In this document: positions 41,516-43,601 of the stretch, in pieces
How the letters are laid out: each line of letters opens with the position of its first letter
How positions within the stretch are numbered: the stretch's first letter is position 1
Source: Spirochaetota bacterium
Lineage (GTDB): Bacteria; Spirochaetota; Spirochaetia; Sphaerochaetales; Sphaerochaetaceae
Direction: 5' to 3'
NCBI GenBank assembly: GCA_023401595.1
Contig: JAEXDQ010000023.1
Span: 1-43,601, forward strand
DNA: 43,601 bases
Notes under the pieces: model-generated
Told to the model about the DNA's origin: nothing
The model's input: the letters and a program-made list of their open reading frames with translations, nothing else
Databases searched by the model: none
Translations under genes and position numbers: made by a program

Positions 41516-41545
41516 TTGACTAAGACAGGTTCTATAGTGTATGTT
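41516..41545 (+). promoter_or_regulatory. Candidate tRNA-Leu promoter
   Basis: TTGACT (41516-41521), an 18-bp spacer and TATGTT (41540-41545), about 24 bp before the mature tRNA 5' end. Confidence 0.55.
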
Positions 41546-41568
41546 GGCAACGTTCGCAAGGACACAAT

Positions 41569-41652
41569 GCGGCAGTGGTGGAATTGGTAGACACGCTAGC
41601 TTGAGGTGCTAGTGGTCGAAAGGCTATGCTGGTTCAAGTCCAGTCTGCCGCA
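41569..41652 (+). tRNA. tRNA-Leu (anticodon GAG)
   Basis: The acceptor GCGGCAG (41569-41575) pairs with CTGCCGC (41645-41651), with discriminator A. The anticodon stem CTAGC/GCTAG encloses the loop TTGAGGT, so the anticodon is GAG (41603-41605). A long variable arm and a GGTTCAAGTCC T-arm are present, typical of tRNA-Leu. CCA is not encoded; TAC follows the discriminator. Confidence 0.95.
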
Positions 41653-41660
41653 TACAAACG

Positions 41661-41696
41661 AAACGACCCCATCGAAAGGTGGAGTCGTTTTTTTTG
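41661..41696 (+). terminator. Terminator after tRNA-Leu
   Basis: AACGAC (41662-41667) pairs with GTCGTT (41684-41689), with inner pairs around a GAAA tetraloop and one C-A mismatch, followed by a T-run. It lies between convergent genes and may also slow minus-strand transcription from the EAL gene. Confidence 0.85.
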
Positions 41697-41720
41697 TCAT
41701 GGCGGCCTACCCGCTTTTGT

Positions 41721-43601
41721 TTATTCCGCTGTTTCCCCGATTCCAGCCGTGACACGGGCGTCAAGATGATCCGCCCAAGCTTCAAATTCAGGGATTGGCA
41801 ACGGCTTTGAGAATACATACCCTTGCACAAGATCGCAATGAATGGAACGGAGGTATGCAAGCTGCTCTTCGGATTCGATACCCTCGGCCACCGTCTGGAC
41901 ATGCAGCTTCTCGGCAAGCCTCATCAGACAGACCAGCACGTTCTTCGCCCTTTCGCTGGACAAATCCAGAAAGAACACCCTGTCGAATTTCAGGACGTCT
42001 ACATCGAATTCCTTCAGAAGTCCCAACGAGGAGAATCCTGAACCGAAATCATCCAAGGAACACTTGAAGCCCAGGGCGTGCATCTCGCGAATACAATTCA
42101 CAACGAGATCGAGCTGTTGATCGGTAAAGAAAATAGACTCGGTCAGCTCAAACTCAATCAAACCATGGGGAACTTTGTACCGGTCGGCTATCTCCACGAA
42201 CCGCATCAGGAAACCAGCTTCCTGAAAATGCCGTCTGGATAGATTGATAGAGATGGGAGTCAGCTTCCTGCCCATCCGACGCCAACGATCAAGCGTCATG
42301 CAGATATTCTCGAACATGTACATATCGAGCTGGAGAATCTTGCCGTTGCGTTCGAACAGGGGGATGAAATCCGATGGGAAAATGGTTCCCTTCCGGGGGT
42401 GACGCCATCTTACCAAGGCCTCTGCCCCGGCAAGGGAATCGTCCCGAAGCAACACCTTCGGCTGTAGGTATACGTGGAAGTAGCCATTGGCGATGGACTC
42501 ATCGAACAATTCATCAAGTTCCTGTTCCTTTCTGAGTTGATATGCGAAGCTTTCATCATAAAATACACATTTTCCAGGAATCATGTGGAATTGTTCCTGA
42601 CAAGCCATCCTGGCCCGGCCCTGCAATATCAGGATATCCTCTCCTGGATCATCGACAAGGCAGGCCCCCAGCCGCAACGAGAAGGAAACATGCGGCAGCT
42701 CAGTACCCTGGTAGGAATCGATATCCTGAACCATGACTGAAAGCCTTGACTGGACCATCTCGGATACCCGCTCTTTCATGCAGATGTAGAAATGATCCAC
42801 CTCGCCTCTCGCCACGAATTCCGTCGCCAAGTCGATATGCCGTTCCATGACGTGTTGCAGGTAACTCAGCAACGCATTACCGATTTCCGGTCCAAACTTT
42901 TCATTGATCAGTTTAAAACCCTTCACATCGACCAGTACGACGGTATAGGTCCCGGGGGATATGGTCTGCGACAGTTCGTGATATTTTAATTGGAAACCGG
43001 TATTGCTCAACCCTCCGGTAACAGGATCGATGAACGCGAAATGTTCAAGCTGCCGACGATTGAGATTGAAGAAATAATATACGGCGCAAAGAAAAAGAGA
43101 GAATATGGCGCAGGAGACCGCTACAATGATAAAGGTGCGCTGAACGTACTGATCGGCGCCCTTGGAAATAATATTCGCCGGAATCAAAGTAAGCAACACC
43201 CAATCGTTCACCCCTAGAGCATTGTAGGCGAGGAACAATTCTTCTCCGGAGACCGCCGTAAACGCCAGTACGCCGTTCCGTCCGGCGGACATATCCTCCA
43301 GCATCTTATGGATATCAGCGGCAGCGCCTTTGTCAGAATTGGTGGAGAAAATATCATCAAGCCACAGGAAAGGAAGAATATCCGTTGGACTGAGGATGAC
43401 CTGGCCGTTCGCTTCGATGATACAGCTCAGACCATGTCCGTCGAAGCTTTTTGATTCGATCATCTTCTGCATGACCTCTTTGGGCCGCACTCCGATTATT
43501 ACGCCGCTGATCTGCTGCTCCCGATAGACAGGCGCAGAGTAGAAGATGTTCTGCCCTCCTGTATAGCTCGCCTGAACTTCTCCCGCGAAGGAGGCCTGTA
43601 C
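41721..43601 (-). CDS. Cache-GGDEF(degenerate)-EAL protein, 5' end outside the window
   Basis: The frame stays open to the window edge, so the start is missing; the GTG at 43490 is not the start because a Cache-like stretch (IFYSAPVYREQQISGVIIGV) precedes it in frame. Order: extracytoplasmic dCache sensor, one membrane helix (before NLNRRQLEHFAFIDP), a GGDEF-like domain, then EAL. The GGDEF signature is replaced by RGEVDHF, so cyclase activity is unlikely. The EAL domain keeps EALVRW, ELTES, DDFGSGFSS and AEGIES with the metal and catalytic residues, so it is probably an active c-di-GMP phosphodiesterase. The sensed signal is unknown. Confidence 0.9.
   Translation of the reverse strand, partial: VQASFAGEVQASYTGGQNIFYSAPVYREQQISGVIIGVRPKEVMQKMIESKSFDGHGLSCIIEANGQVILSPTDILPFLWLDDIFSTNSDKGAAADIHKMLEDMSAGRNGVLAFTAVSGEELFLAYNALGVNDWVLLTLIPANIISKGADQYVQRTFIIVAVSCAIFSLFLCAVYYFFNLNRRQLEHFAFIDPVTGGLSNTGFQLKYHELSQTISPGTYTVVLVDVKGFKLINEKFGPEIGNALLSYLQHVMERHIDLATEFVARGEVDHFYICMKERVSEMVQSRLSVMVQDIDSYQGTELPHVSFSLRLGACLVDDPGEDILILQGRARMACQEQFHMIPGKCVFYDESFAYQLRKEQELDELFDESIANGYFHVYLQPKVLLRDDSLAGAEALVRWRHPRKGTIFPSDFIPLFERNGKILQLDMYMFENICMTLDRWRRMGRKLTPISINLSRRHFQEAGFLMRFVEIADRYKVPHGLIEFELTESIFFTDQQLDLVVNCIREMHALGFKCSLDDFGSGFSSLGLLKEFDVDVLKFDRVFFLDLSSERAKNVLVCLMRLAEKLHVQTVAEGIESEEQLAYLRSIHCDLVQGYVFSKPLPIPEFEAWADHLDARVTAGIGETAE

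Overview
The window looks like a chromosomal segment from a spirochaete, probably of the Sphaerochaeta type. This is an inference from moderate GC, exported proteins whose signal peptides end in FAQGSAE- or HAQGSTE-like sequences, a tig-clpP-clpX-nrnA housekeeping block, tandem Rpn nucleases and several solute transporters. No 16S gene or species marker is present, so the taxonomy is not proven.

Layout. (1) 1-3.7 kb: a FemABX-type aminoacyltransferase (-) divergent from a MATE exporter (+), then a small lipoprotein gene. (2) 3.8-14.4 kb: a ten-gene minus-strand operon and the most unusual part. In transcription order it encodes a secreted 205-aa protein, an ion-transporter-superfamily permease, a 57-aa two-helix membrane protein missing from standard ORF calls, a membrane-anchored AstE/M14-like zinc hydrolase, two secreted C69-type Ntn peptidases, PgsB, PgsC, PgsW and a second anchored AstE/M14-like hydrolase. 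It reads as a self-contained system to make, export, trim and possibly recapture a gamma-glutamyl polymer or peptide. (3) 14.4-15.6 kb: a long AT-rich intergenic region. (4) 15.6-18.4 kb: dat-ddc, making 2,4-diaminobutyrate and then 1,3-diaminopropane. (5) 18.5-20.4 kb: two overlapping Rpn-family nuclease genes. (6) 20.9-29.4 kb: tig, clpP, clpX, nrnA, a sigma-70-like protein of unknown role, rdgB and pepF. (7) 29.5-30.6 kb: an orphan metal-chelate-type binding protein. (8) 30.7-41.2 kb: a carbohydrate or sugar-acid catabolic locus. One minus-strand operon encodes an L-fucose/L-arabinose-isomerase-like protein, an RpiB-like isomerase, DhaK, DhaL and a GntR regulator. A second encodes a tripartite tricarboxylate-type transporter (binding protein, small and large permease), an HpcH/HpaI aldolase, a DapA-like aldolase and a YhcH-like protein. 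An IclR regulator lies between them on the plus strand. Both operons have near-consensus sigma-70 promoters, each followed by two palindromes of the form TCATA(T/A)NTGA exactly 20 bp apart, so they are probably co-regulated. (9) 41.5-43.6 kb: tRNA-Leu(GAG), then a Cache-GGDEF-EAL protein cut by the window edge.

How the parts may work together. The transporter brings in an organic acid or sugar acid. The isomerases, DhaKL and the two aldolases process it, with IclR and/or GntR switching the locus. The pgs operon and the divergent dat-ddc pair share one 1.2-kb control region, which allows but does not prove that a polyanion (gamma-polyglutamate) and a polycation (diaminopropane) are made together.
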